NCBI GenBank assembly: GCA_019671005.1
Contig: CM033728.1
Coordinates: 23,883,099-23,947,098 of the forward strand
Reading direction: 5' to 3'
DNA from: Hibiscus mutabilis
Taxonomy: Eukaryota > Streptophyta > Magnoliopsida > Malvales > Malvaceae
DNA: 64,000 nucleotides
Shown here: in pieces, positions 11,831 through 22,735 of the stretch
Layout of the letters: the number at the start of each line of letters is the position of its first letter
Numbering within the stretch: position 1 is the stretch's first letter
Program-made: the position numbers and the translations under genes
Notes under the pieces: generated by a model
What the model saw: the letters and a program-made list of their open reading frames with translations, nothing else
Databases searched by the model: none
What the model was told of the DNA's origin: nothing

Positions 11831-12720
11831 AAAATAGTTACCAGGATTACCTCTAGAGAGAGAAGTACAGTTTGGAATTGAGGTTATTCCTGGTACTGAG
11901 CCAGTATCCATGACTCCATATATAGTAGCACCTGCATAATTGAGGGAGTTAAAATCACAGCTGTAGGAGTTACTAGATAGAGGATTTATACGTCCTAGTA
12001 CATCATCATGGGGAGCTCTGGTGTTATTTGTCAAAAAAGAAAGATGGTTCGCTGCGACTGTGCATTGATTATCGATAGCTGAACAAGGTGACCATAAAGA
12101 ACAAGTATCCATTGCCGAGAATAGAAGATTTATTTGATCAACTGAAAGGAGCATCAGTACTTTCTAAGATTGATCTTCGGTCTGGTTATTATCAATTGAA
12201 AGTCAAGGAGGAAGATATCCCAAAAATAGCATTCTGAACGAGGTACGGACATTATGAATTTGTAGTGATGCCATTTGGTCTTACAAATGCTCCAGCAATA
12301 TTTATGGATTTAATGAATCGAGTATTTCAACCGTATCTCGATCGGTTTGTCGTAGTCTTCATTGATGATATATTGGTATACTCGAAGACTAAAGAAGATC
12401 ATGATGCACATTTAAGAATAGTGTTACAGATTTTGAGAGAGAAGAAACTGTATGCAATGCTCTCAAAATGCGAGTTCTGGTTATCTGAAGTGGCTTTCTT
12501 GGGTCATATTGCTTCAGCTGAAGGAATTCCAGTGGATCCTAAAAAGATACAATCTATTGTGGAGTGGAAGGTTCCCAAGAATATTACCGAGGTTCGCAGT
12601 GTCTTGGGACTTGCTGGATATTATCGAAGGTTTGTGAAAAACTTTTCGATGATAGCTGCTCCACTTACAAAATTATTGAGAAAAGATGTTCCATTTGTTT
12701 AGACTAAAAAGTGTCAAGAA
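11831..12720 (+). pseudogene. Reverse transcriptase of element A
   Basis: RNA-directed DNA polymerase that copies the element's transcript. The N-terminal part (about 11900-12060) reads LLDRGFIRPSTSSWGALVLF. A frameshift near 12040 follows, and then LRLCIDYR, KNKYPLPRIEDLFDQL and IDLRSGYYQLKVKEEDIP with stops at about 12080 and 12237. From 12265 to 12702 the frame is open, with MPFGLTNAPAIFMDLMNRVF, the catalytic FIDDILVYS (the YxDD-type motif), LSKCEFW and FLGH, ending SVLGLAGYYRRFV. Stop TAG near 12700. The order and spacing are those of gypsy RT, and the catalytic aspartates are still present. Confidence 0.88.
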
Positions 12721-13155
12721 AGTTTTGATCAATTAAAGAAAATTTTGACAGAAGCTCCTGTTTTAGTGCTGCCTAAATCAGGAAAATAGTTTACTTTGTA
12801 CAGTGATGCATCTCATAATGGATTGGAGTGCGTATTAATGCAAGAGGGAAAGGTGATTGCTTACACTTCCCGACAGTTAAAACCGCATGAAAGGAACTAT
12901 CTGACTCATGATTTAGAGCTGACAGCTGTAGTCATTGCTCTAAAAGTGTGGCAACATTATCTTTATGGTGAACATTGTCACATTTATACTAATTATAAGA
13001 GTTTAAAATATTTGATGACACAGAAAGAATTGAATCTACGACAACGAAGGTGGTTGGAACTGATAAAGGATTATGATCTGATCATTGATTACCACCCAGG
13101 CCGAGCAAATGTTGTAGCAGATGCCTTGAGTCGAAAATCATTCGCTACATTATGA
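12721..13155 (+). pseudogene. RNase H of element A
   Basis: Degrades the RNA strand during reverse transcription. After a stop at 12787 the frame 12796-13155 reads YSDASHNGLECVLMQEGKVI, SRQLKPHERNYLTHDLELTA, and ends with YHPGRANVVADALSRKS. First catalytic Asp (SDAS) and Glu (DLEL) are present. The usual TDHKSLKYL is TNYKSLKYL here, so the third catalytic Asp has become Asn, as expected from a G-to-A change. Enzyme activity would be lost even without the stops. Confidence 0.85.
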
Positions 13156-14610
13156 GCTTTAAATGCACAATTAGAGGGGAGACCAGATGGTTCGTTATTA
13201 GTGGAGCTACATTTAAGATCATCATTGCTAGATTGGATCAAAGAAAGTCAACATCAAGATGAGGAGTGTATAGCAAAGATAAAACAAGTGGAATCCGGTG
13301 AAATAAAAGATTTCGAGATTAAAACTAATGGGTGCCTCTATTACAAAGATAGAGTGTATATTCCTGAAGATGCTGAGTTAATGCGAGATTTGCTCTCTGA
13401 AGCACACTACAGTCCTTTGACTATTCACCCTGGAGGAAATAAAATGTATCAAGATTTGAAAAGTCGATACTGGTGGCCTGGTATGAAAAGAATGATAACA
13501 TATTTTGTTGACAAGTGTTTGACTTGTCAACAGGTAAAAGCTGAACATCAAGTGCCATCAGAAAAATTACAACTATTTCTATTCCTCGGTGGAAGTGGGA
13601 TAGAGTTACTATGGATTTTGTAACATGACTACAATTGACCCCTAGCAAGAAGGATTCTATCTGGGTATTAGTGGACAGATTAACCAAATCTGCTCACTTT
13701 ATACCAGTTTGAACGGATTATCAGATAAGCAAATATGATGAGCTATATATCAAGGAAATAGTTCGATTACATGGAGTGAGGATATCTATAGTATCTGACC
13801 GAGATCCAAAGTTTACATCAAGATTTTGAAAAGCATTACACAGGGCTTTGGGGACACGATTGAACTTTAGTACCATATTTCATTCTCAAATCGATGGTCA
13901 GTCAGAAAGAACAATTCAAATACTGGAAGATATGTTAAGAGCTTGCATAATTGAATTCGAAGGATCATGGTAAAAGTACTTACTGCTAGCAGAATTTGCT
14001 TACAATAACAATTATCAGGCAAGCATTCAAATGGCACCTTATGAAGCCCTCTATGGTCGAAAGTGCATATCACCATTAAATTGGTTTGAATTACATGATC
14101 GCAAGCTGATTAAACCAGATTTGCTGATAGAAATGGAAGAAAAAGTTAAGATTGTGCAAGACAATCTTAAAAAGGCCATTGATCGAAAAAAGTCTTATGC
14201 AGACTTAAAAAGAAAAGACATTCAATTTGAGGTTGGAGAAAAAGTATTTTTGAAAGTCTCTTCTTGGAAGAAAATAATGCGTTTCGGGCGTAAAGGAAAA
14301 CTAAGTCCCAAGTACATTGGGCTATATGAAATTTTAAAGAAAGTTGGGTCTGTGGCATATCAGTTAGCTCTTCCACCGGAGATGAGTAAAATCCATCACA
14401 TGTGATTATACCGGAGGAAATTGAGTTGCAATCAAATTTGAAATATGAAGAAGAACCATAAAGGATACTAGAGTATGGTGTCAAAGAATTAAGGAACAAG
14501 CAAATACCATTGGTAAAAGCCCTTTGGCGCAATCACAAGGTGGAAGAAGCGACATGGGAAATTAAGTATGCAATGGAAAAAAAAGTATCCACGCCTATTT
14601 AAAACAGGTA
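13156..14610 (+). pseudogene. Integrase with chromodomain-like tail of element A
   Basis: Inserts the cDNA into chromosomes. Part 13201-13623 has the intact HHCC zinc finger: HYSPLTIHPGGNKMYQDL, SRYWWPGMK, KCLTCQQVKAEH. The DDE core follows in another frame with five or more stops: TMDFVT, SIWVLVDRLTKSAHFIPV, IVSDRDPKFTSRF, DGQSERTIQILEDML. Part 14031-14405 is open: MAPYEALYGRKC, then the SH3-like region MRFGRKGKLSPKYIGLYEIL. Just after KIHH about 20 codons (the FHVSML..DPSH region) are missing. The tail (14403-14600) has EEIEL and LWRNHKVEEATWE, a Tekay/Del-type chromodomain, with a stop in front of RILEY. Confidence 0.87.
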
Positions 14611-14640
14611 CATTTTGAAAATTCGAGGATGAAATTTCTT

Positions 14641-14650
14641 AAGGGGGAGA
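14641..14650 (+). other. Polypurine tract of element A
   Basis: AAGGGGGAGA lies 2 nt before the 3' LTR start, after the FEDEIS-like stretch (14620-14640). It primes plus-strand DNA synthesis. Confidence 0.85.
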
Positions 14651-14652
14651 AT

Positions 14653-15948
14653 TGTAATATCCCAAATTTTTGGTTATTGACCAAAATGAAAATTTTGAAA
14701 GTTTGGTGGTTAAAGTATAAACTTTGGAAAAGTTCAAGGACTAAATTGTAATTTATAAAAGTTATGTATTTTAGTCCCGTAAATGAATAGTTCACCCCCA
14801 AGAATGATGTTTTTGTGTTACTCAGATTTTTTGTACGGAGTTTGTATTAGTGGCTATAAAGCGATAAAGTTTGGAAAATATTTGGGTAATGAATCGAACA
14901 TTCAAGATATTTTAAAAGATGATAAGGCAAGGTTAAAAATGTCATTTCCATGTCTTAAAATGGTAGGATTTAACATGGACAATTAGATTAAAGTAGATTT
15001 TCTATTTTGAATACGAGTCGTTGGATGAACAATGGTAAGATGGTATTTTTGGAAATTTCCAAGGGCAAAGTTGGTAATCACTAACTCCTTGGTATATTTT
15101 TGACCCTTGGATGAGTAGGTGGACATGTGGTAAGTTGTGGAACATTGGATTACAACGGTAAAAAGGACATTAGACATTAAAATGAATTTTAAATTCATTT
15201 TAATTATATTAGATGACAAATGGCTAATTTTGAAACAAAAGAAAATTCAAGAATTTTCTCTCAAATTTCTCCTTGTTTGAATACCCCTCCAAAGGTAAGA
15301 GAAAATTTTCTTTTGGATTTTTAAGCTTATTGGATTGAATTTGTGGTTTAGATATGAAATAAGAAGTTGTTCTCCATTGAATTCTCTATCATTTGGTATA
15401 AGTTTTACTTGGTTTCCATGCTCATAAGTTGATGTTGATGATTAGGGTTGATGAAGGACATGTTGGAATATTATGTTTTAAAGGTTGTTCATGTTGGAAA
15501 TAAGGTTGTGATGTTGTTTCTATGTTGGAAGTGATGAAAATTCCATGAAAAATTGCTTAGGGACTTTTCGGCAATATTGAGAAATTTAGGGGAAATTATT
15601 GCAAAAAAATTATTTTGATGATGGAAATGATAGGAATGATGTTCTACATGCTTGATTTTGTTATTTGGATGAAGAATGGATCATGTTCTTGAAAAGAAGA
15701 ATTAGGGTTTATATTAAAGTTTGGAATTTTAGGACATGATTGAAGGAAGATTGGTTTCATGTGTTGATATAAGGTGAATAGAATGAAAATCCCTAATTCG
15801 ATTGTATTAGGGATTAAATTGTAAACTTTGTAAAGTTTAGGGATTTGATTGTCGAGCTTGTAAGTGAGGAATATTATATTGGAAAATTAATTCAAGTGAT
15901 TCGAATATTAATTTTGAAGCGCAAGTCAATATTTGGGATTGATAGGAC
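14653..15948 (+). repeat. Element A 3' LTR, first part
   Basis: Starts TGTAATATCCC and follows the 5' LTR (from 3736) closely to GATAGGAC at 15948, where element O interrupts. The LTR resumes at 27794. No coding region. Confidence 0.92.
15944..15948. repeat. TSD of element O, left copy (AGGAC)
   Basis: AGGAC before TGTAGCGATG; repeated at 27789-27793 after TGATTACA. The 5' LTR of A has the uninterrupted site GATAGGACTATTCG at the corresponding place. Confidence 0.92.
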
Positions 15949-17248
15949 TGTAGCGATGTCCCTCTCGCTAAAAAACCTTCTCGAAGTGTTAGTTGTCTTT
16001 CATATATAAAAAGTGTTTATTCCGTGGAGGTTTTAAAAATCGCGTTTTATTTAGAAATTTGAGTCGCCATCGGCCACTTAGGTAGACCGAACACCATAAA
16101 ACCAGAGATTTGAAAACTGTTGGGTTCGGGAGTCGGTTACGGATGGGGAAGGATTAGCACCTCCCACACCGCCCAAAATTGGTACTTTAATAATTATTGC
16201 TTTATTAATATTAAACTTTCTGGATTAAAGTGACGATGAAATTAAGATTTGGTTATAAGTGCGAGTAAATTTTAAAGGCCCCGTTATCTGAGAGTAAACG
16301 CCCAACCACCATCACTACGCCTAATACTGGCCTCGTTTACGCTCGGATAAAAGGGCACCGCATTGACAATTTATATATCTCGATATGCAATCTTAGTGAG
16401 CAAAATATAAAATATGGAAAATAATTTAAATACAATAAAAATACAAATAAATATTATCATAATAAAATACTAATCTAACATAAATAAAATACTAATCTAA
16501 AACATACATACATAAATATTAATCTAACTCATAAATAAAAACAAATCTAACATGAATAAAATGCTAACATTCATAAATATTAATATAACACATAAATAAA
16601 AAACTAATCTAACATAAATAAAATACTAATCTAAAACATTCATAAATATTAATCTAACACATAAATAAAAACGAATCTAACATAAATAAAATATTAATCT
16701 AAAACATAAATTTAAAACATAAATAAATACTAATCTAAAACATAAATAAACATACAAACTAAGAAACACAATTTTAAATTAACTAATACTTCATTAAATT
16801 ATAAAAATTACAACACAAATAAAAAGGGGAAGAAAATATACCTAACTAGGAGCTCGAATGATGAACCCCGACTGAACCCCACCGAGATCTACTATGACCT
16901 CTCCAAAAATATTAACTAGATTGGACCTAAAATAGGACCCCGATCGAACCGGTTAGGACCGGGAGCAGTTGACTACCGAGAGCATAGCTCCCTTATTGGC
17001 AGCCACTGCCGATTCCTTCTCCAATTGCCTCAATCCCATGCCTATTTATAGGCGATTTCAGGGGTGGGGGAAAAATTTGAGTGACGTGCAGCTTTAGGCT
17101 CCACACAAATTTCCTTTTTTTTTTACTTTTTTTTATAAATATATATTACTTATATATATTTTTAACTTTTTATTTATTTTATATTAAAAATATTACTATC
17201 AAAATAATACTAATAAGACTAAAACCCAGTCAAAAATGAGTGATTACA
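15949..17248 (-). repeat. Element O 3' LTR
   Basis: In plus coordinates it runs TGTAGCGATG to GAGTGATTACA. On the element strand it reads TGTAATCACT to CATCGCTACA. 1300 bp, closely matching 26502-27788. It holds a run of CTAATCTAACATAAATAAA-type repeats (16430-16750). No coding region. Confidence 0.92.
16425..16760 (-). repeat. AT-rich short repeats inside the O 3' LTR
   Basis: Irregular tandem copies of ACATAAATAAAATACTAATC with 20- to 40-bp spacing. The other LTR copy (26985-27290) has the same array with small unit-number differences. Confidence 0.75.
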
Positions 17249-17399
17249 GTTGCCACTCTTTGCTTGTTCTTGTGAAACGAGAACAAAGCAAAGATTAAAA
17301 GCACTCATTTTGAGCTACTTCCTTGTCTTTGGCTTTGGAATCACGTGTTCTTTTGGAACTCTCCGCTCTTCCTTAGCTGAATCTTCAAGCTCGTAAGTT
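17249..17399 (-). other. O 3' internal end
   Basis: Next to the LTR the element strand reads AAGCAAAGAGTGGCAAC, a weak purine-rich tract that may serve as polypurine tract; it is not as clean as in A or B. Otherwise this 150-bp stretch shows nothing. Confidence 0.4.
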
Positions 17400-18006
17400 C
17401 TTCCTAGATAGAACTTCTTCACCTTCTGATCTTGGAACTATAGGTCCTCCCTATATAGAACCTTTCATTCTGAAGTCTTGAGTTACGAGTCCCTCCTATA
17501 TAGAACTTTTCACTCTGAGACGGTAAAGCTTGAAGTCCTTCCTATATAGAACTCTTCACCTTTGACGCTGGTTTTTCCTATATAAAACCTTCTGCATCAC
17601 AGATGAATTCTTCCGACTGGGAGTTCCTCCTATATGGAACTACTAGTCTTCAACCCTAGAGCCGTCAGTCCTTTCTATATAGAACTTTTAGCTTCTGAAA
17701 TCTCGGAGCTACGGGTTCTTCCTATATAAAACCTCTCACTCTAAGACAATAAAGCTCGGAGCCCTTCCTATATATGACTCTTCGCCTTCAACACAACGGG
17801 TTTTCCCTATATAAACTTTCTGTGTCATGGGTGAATTCCTTCGGCTGGGAGTTCTTCTTATATAAAACTACTAGTCTTCACCCTGAAGCCGCCAGTCCTT
17901 CCTATATAGAACTTTTAGCTTCTGAAACCTCGGAGCGGCGAATTCTTCTTATATAGAACCTCTCGCTGTGGGGGCTTGAAAATACAGGCCCTTCCTATAT
18001 AGAACA
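17400..18006 (-). repeat. 45-bp tandem array with 227-bp higher-order repeat in O
   Basis: The word TTCCTATATAGAAC or close variants occurs 14 times, about every 45 bp, from 17401 to 17995. Sequence between words shows a higher-order unit of five words: starts at 17539, 17575, 17625, 17671 and 17718 recur at 17763, 17805, 17853, 17898 and 17944, all 224-230 bp later. Tandem repeats in the 3' untranslated part are known in Tat/Ogre elements, which fits this position. Confidence 0.85.
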
Positions 18007-18140
18007 TTTATCTTCAAATTTTTCTTTCCTCTTTTTTCTCTTTTTTCCTTTTTTTCCTTTTCCTTTTTCATTTTCCCTCATTTCTCTTTTTCTCTCTTTT
18101 TCTTTTTTCTCTTCTCTTTTTTTCTATCTCGTTTTTTTTA
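18007..18140 (-). repeat. Polypyrimidine tract 1 in O
   Basis: 130 bp almost entirely C and T on the plus strand (TTTTCTTT-like), so polypurine in element sense. Confidence 0.9.
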
Positions 18141-18151
18141 CAAGGCTGGGA

Positions 18152-18895
18152 TATCTTTGGACTTACGCTACTAAGGCTGCCACATCATGCCCGAAGGACT
18201 TACTAATGGCCTGAAGGACTTATCACCATGATCGAAAGACTTACTAGTGGCCCGAAGGATTTAACACCGTACCCGAAGGACTTACCAATGACCCGAAGGA
18301 TTTAACATCTGGGCCTCACGCTGCTATGGCTGTCGATCTTTCTGGACTCACGCTACTAAGGCTATCGCATCATGCCTGAAGGACTTACTGATGGCTTGAA
18401 GGACTTATCACCATGCTCGAAAGACTTACTGGTGGCCCGAAGGACTTAACACCGTGCCCGAAGGACTTACCGATGACCCGAAGGATTTAACATATGGGCC
18501 TCACGCCGCTATGGCTGCTGATCTTTCTGGACTCACGCTACTAATACTGCCGCATCATGGGAATGACTTACTGATGGCTCTAAAGACTTATCACCATGCT
18601 CGAAAGACTTATTGGTGGCCCGAAGGACTTAACACCGTGCCCAAGGGACTTACCGATGACCCGAAGGATTTAACATCTGGGCCTCACGCCGCTATGGTTG
18701 CCGATCTTTATGGACTCACGCTACTAAGGCTAGCGCATCATGCCCGAAGGACTTACTGATGGCCTGAAGGACTTATCACCATGCTCGAAAGACTTAATGG
18801 TGGCCCGAAGGACTTACCGATGGCCCAAAGGATTTATCATTTGGTCTCACACCGCTATGGCTGCCGTCATCTTCCTTTCTTTAGTAAATTCTTTG
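18152..18895 (-). repeat. 184-bp tandem array in O
   Basis: Four copies of a unit starting near CTGGACTCACGCTACTAAGG, at 18156, 18341, 18526 and 18709, a spacing of 183-185 bp. Each unit is itself built from about six copies of CCCGAAGGACTTA with 10- to 15-bp spacers, followed by GGCCTCACGCCGCTATGGC. The length is in the range of plant satellite monomers. An open frame across part of the array on the plus strand (18454-18759) is a by-product of the repeat. Confidence 0.88.
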
Positions 18896-18966
18896 ACAAT
18901 TCTTCAAATACCTGTCTAGAAACAAGCAAAAATTGACATGCCTCTATCTATATGATACATGCAATG

Positions 18967-19135
18967 TCGTGCTTTTTTTTCTTCTTCTTTTTTCTTTTTC
19001 TTTTATTTTCTCTACTTTTTCTTCTATATTTTCTCTCTTTTACCTCTTTCTTCTTCTTCTCTTTTTATCATCATATTTCTCTCGCTCTATTTTCTTTCTT
19101 TTTCTTATTTCTTCTCTTTTTCTGTTTTAAAGTCT
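18967..19135 (-). repeat. Polypyrimidine tract 2 in O
   Basis: 170 bp of nearly pure C/T on the plus strand, mostly TTCTTTTTC-type runs. The open frames here translate to Phe/Ser/Leu-only strings and are not genes. Confidence 0.9.
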
Positions 19136-19545
19136 TACGCTCTGAAAGGTCGTTCCTCAGATTTCTTCATCTCTTTAGTACTTCACTGTATGATCTTAAA
19201 TCATCATTTGATCAATCGCTTCGAATCTAGATTAACATGCTTTCAAACCTTTTGTGCGGAAGGCTTTCTTGTCTTTGGGGTTATCACCCGTCTTCATAAA
19301 TGATCTTCTGGTTCTTATATTATTCTTATAAGAACCCTTGTCATCTTCTTTGCTTGGCGTTGCCCCATTCAACCATGGGCTCCACTGCTTTGAATTTTCT
19401 GACCCATCATACGAGCCTTGATCTATTTCTAGTCACCAGGGTGAGCCAAAATGCTTCCATCCCCTTAGCTCATCCTTGATCTTCTCGTAGTATTTTGACG
19501 GGAACTAATTCCCGGTCCCTATGCTTTAAATCTCATCATCATTCA
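19136..19545 (-). other. O internal stretch, nothing recognised
   Basis: About 400 bp without repeat, frame or domain that I can identify on either strand. Confidence 0.5.
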
Positions 19546-19885
19546 TTTTTAAAGTAATGCAAAAGGCAATTTACTTGTGTATATTTCAAAAAAATAATGA
19601 TTGTTTGAAAAGATAACAGTCATTTTGAAAATCACAACTTGGAAGGGATACCAAACATTTTGAAAACATTGTTTTGAACAAATGGTAAACATCCTTTTTC
19701 TTTTCTTTTCCTTTTTTAAGGACCAAACGTTTTTTTTAATTATTGTTTGGAGAATGGTAAACAAAATTCGAAGTATATTGCCAAACATTTTAAAAACTAT
19801 TATTTGGAGGAAATGGTAAACATCAAAACTTTGGGAGAAAATATCAAACCTTTTAAAACATGTTTGCCCCCAAAATATCAAACAC
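19546..19885 (-). repeat. Degenerate ~65-bp repeats in O
   Basis: The words CCAAACATTTTGAAAAC, AATGGTAAACA and TGGGAGAAAATATC recur four to five times at about 60- to 80-bp spacing (for example 19650, 19750, 19790 and 19850). Divergence is high; this looks like a decayed tandem array. Confidence 0.6.
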
Positions 19886-20299
19886 CATAGCACACCTGCT
19901 TCAAATTGCAGAGATCAACTCTAATGAAGCTCATATTTAGAAGATCTTGACCATTGTGGAGATATATGCAAATGTATAGTTTCTTCTGGTCTAATAGGTT
20001 TTTGAGAGGAACAACACTACCTAGTTTCTACCCCGTTTGAGGTGGCTCTCTTAATCTCACTATCTCACCATGCCCCATCCTTCCCTCATTTGGGTGTCGA
20101 TCAAGCACTTCAAAGTTTGACGTTCCTTGAAGCAAAGTTAACCCTTATAGGCAGAATGAAATCTGAAGACATTCAACTTGGATATCTATGGATGATTAGA
20201 ATGGTCTTTGGGGGCTTGTAATGTATGCCTTTGGTTTATGGTTAAGTGAAACAGTATTTTTGTACTTGTGTAACTTGGATATGCCCATTATTCCTTCCC

Positions 20300-21090
20300 T
20301 TTTTTGGATCACTCTAGATTGCCCATTTTTGGGTTTTCACCCTAGAGTTCATTTTCTTTCATTTTTACTATAGGCTGCCTTGCAGTCTGGCTATGCACTG
20401 ATGTTCATTTTCTGTTCAAGAATGTTTGATCATCCAAAACTCCTCGAAACTGGGATTTCTTGAATGAAGGACTACGAATACATTTATGGGAATTCTTGTG
20501 ATTGGTACGCCCATATGAAATGTTATTCTTTTTTTCTTCTTTTCTCTTCTTTTTTATTTTCTTCTTTTTCACTTTTTCTCTTGGATCACTCTAAACTATC
20601 CATTTTTGGGTTTTCACCCTAGAGGTCACTTCATTCTTCTGTACCTTCAGATCAGTGTATTCTGATTAGATATTGATGCCAGAATGCTCAGGCAGACTAC
20701 ACTTTTTCTTCATTTTTAGGATCACTCTAGACTGCCCATTTTTGGGTTTTCACCCTAGAGGTCATTTCCTTTTTCGAAATTGGCAATCGTCGTGCCGTCT
20801 TGTCTTGACTTGGCTTCAATTCGAGCTTCTATACTAATTTTCAAAACTGATATTTACTTGAAATGTGGATTCCTTGTGTCTCTTGCTCATAATTGAAGTC
20901 TCGTTCTTGTATTGTTTGATCTGCGTGTGAAGCATATACAGTACTCTTCTTTCTTTTTCTTTTTTTTTCTCTTTTTTTCTTCCTTTTTTCTCTCTCTCTC
21001 TTTTTTCTTTTTTTTCTTCTATTTTTTGTTTTGTTATTTGTTTTTTTTTGTTTTAGACTGCCCATTTTGGGTTTTTAGCCTTGAATCTCT
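20300..21090 (-). repeat. Spaced ~50-bp hairpin repeat with pyrimidine tracts in O
   Basis: Near-identical blocks GGATCACTCTAGACTGCCCA + TTTTTGGGTTTTCACCCTAG + AGGTCA lie at 20303-20352, 20582-20632 and 20717-20766, with a partial copy at 21053-21085. Each block is an imperfect palindrome: CTCTAG pairs with CTAGAG and CCCA pairs with TGGG inside it. Pyrimidine-rich tracts stand between blocks (20527-20580, 20943-21050). Confidence 0.8.
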
Positions 21091-21935
21091 TTCTTCTTAT
21101 TCGAGTCTATAAATGTATCCTCGAATCAACACGTATCTATACTGGGTATTAATGCTATATTCCGCTCGAAGTTAATTGCCCCTCTGCAGCTCTTCTGATA
21201 TTTACTCGATCTGGATTGCTTCGGGCTTCTGATTGCCATTTCTCTTCTTTTCTTTGGTTTTTCGTTTGGACATATCCTTGTTTTCAACCACTTTCTTCAG
21301 ATGATTTTCTGATATTCGTATCCAATCTGTCTGGTTTCATCTCTGTCTTCTGGTAAAGTAAAAGAATACCATTCGTCGTCACATTCAGTTGTCCTGAGAA
21401 AGCCTTCAGGGCGTAGTGGTTTAGGGTCAACTCTCGTTTCAAGGATCTTAAACGACAAGTGCCTGAGAAGATAAATTCTTGAAATGGGAACTGCCCATTG
21501 TCTAAACACTCGCTTTGTTCCTCTGTTGGCCTAAGTAAACTAGCAGATACTCACATTTACAGTATCCCCACAATGTTCAATATCTTCTAAATATATGCAA
21601 CTTAGAGTAGATCTTTGGATCTAAAGTAAATGTACTGTTGCATTCAAAATTCGAGGACCTAGTATAGAAATGATATATACATATGTCCATTCAAAAATCC
21701 GTGTATATGCATATGGGATAACAAAAACTACCCCATAAAAATAAAATTTTTAAAGAATCAAGAATGTAAAAATGCTTTCTAAATGGAAATGTGATTTTTA
21801 ATTCTGACAAACAATGGGTTTTTTTGTTGAGAATTTCTTTGTGAAATAAGAAAACCGTAGGGACCTTTGGACTATCTCCAGGGTACTAACTCATTCCGCC
21901 CCTTTCAAGGTAGTGTAGGCTTGCCTCTTCTCTTG
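21091..21935 (-). other. O internal region downstream of gag, unknown
   Basis: No pol domain recognised. An open frame on the minus strand at 21509-21297 (70 codons, MFRQWAVPISRIYLL..) is in element sense, but I do not recognise it and it may be chance. If O had a pol gene it should begin here; I see no DTG, YxDD or HHCC motif. Confidence 0.45.
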
Positions 21936-22068
21936 TTTTTCCACCGCTGGATCAACTCTCTCGTCATGACTCCCTCGTCAACCAGCTTCTTGATTTTTTT
22001 CTATTAACGACCCCAAATTGCTTAGTATCATGCCTCGGCGCCTCAATGTAGAACTCATATATACTGTA
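21936..22068 (-). pseudogene. Gag zinc-knuckle-like remnant of O (second)
   Basis: On the minus strand near 22065-21940, after the capsid: YEFYIEAPRHDTKQFGVVN, then in a neighbouring frame KKLVDEGVMTREL. Tat/Ogre Gag proteins have a segment of the form CEYHxxxxGHDTxxCxxLKxKIxxLV at this place. The cysteine after HDT is Phe here. Recognised by pattern only, hence moderate confidence. Confidence 0.45.
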
Positions 22069-22319
22069 TGGATCAAAACTGTGAGCAGATGAGTTGGGCG
22101 TAATATTTATCGGCCTTGCGATAAGGTATACGTCCGAGATGGAATACTCCGAATATCTCTAATTATGTACTTGTTCGAGGGATTTTTCTCGATGATCCAG
22201 AGGAATCTGCCTGTCTTTTCCTCTTACGATCACGAGAACCTTCGCAAGTGGTACCCATTTATCTCTTTCTTTCCTTCTGCTCCTAGGCATGTCTGGTCTT
22301 TTAAACTTAGGTCCCGGAA

Positions 22320-22735
22320 CGCATGTTCGATTCTCTCTCCGACTGTCATGAAGTCCTCAAACCTGGTATTCATTTTCCCGAGCACCTTATCAAAGAAGAA
22401 ATAAGAAAGGTAGCATGGAAGTCACTTTCCTCTTCATCTACGGGAGGCTACACCTACGTCGCTAAACACAGACACCTCAAAGCACATTCCTTGAAGCTTT
22501 CATCAGGTTTCATCTTCGTACCCTGGAGATATCGATGACTTGGTGCTAGGTCCAAAGCATATCATATCACGGTAGGTCCTGCTAGACTGTCGGGGAAGTA
22601 GTGGATCGACAAATTTTCAATGTAGCCCTCCATCTTGTTGCAGAATATGGTCGCGTGAATCTTGGGGCATCCTGTTTCGTTATCATGCGCAAATCTGGGA
22701 ATCTTTGGAATCTGGAGGAACGACCAAATCAAGGT
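22320..22735 (-). pseudogene. Gag capsid domain remnant of element O
   Basis: Read on the minus strand from about 22730: IPKIPRFAHDNETGCPKIHA, then CNKMEGYIENLSIHYFPDSL, then a stop and an apparent deletion, then KPDESFKECALRCLCLA, and after stops RFEDFMTVGERIEHA (about 22370-22325). These match in order the Tat/Ogre capsid signature: a KYxGxxCPxxH start, a FQDSLxGxA block, PNESFKEYAQRWRxLA, and FxDxVxxGERIEHA. The tryptophans and aromatic residues are partly lost. The domain is shorter than usual because about 50 residues between the second and third blocks are missing. Confidence 0.7.

Noticed and set aside
18454..18759. 101-codon ORF with repeated PEGLTDDPKDLT peptides
   Set aside because: It runs antisense to element O across a tandem array whose period keeps the frame open; no start context or family recognised.
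18933..19303. Three overlapping Phe/Ser/Leu-rich ORFs that look like membrane proteins
   Set aside because: They are translations of a polypyrimidine tract in three frames.
20841..21065. Lys/Arg-rich ORF resembling a nuclear protein
   Set aside because: It is the purine strand of a polypyrimidine tract, in low-complexity DNA.
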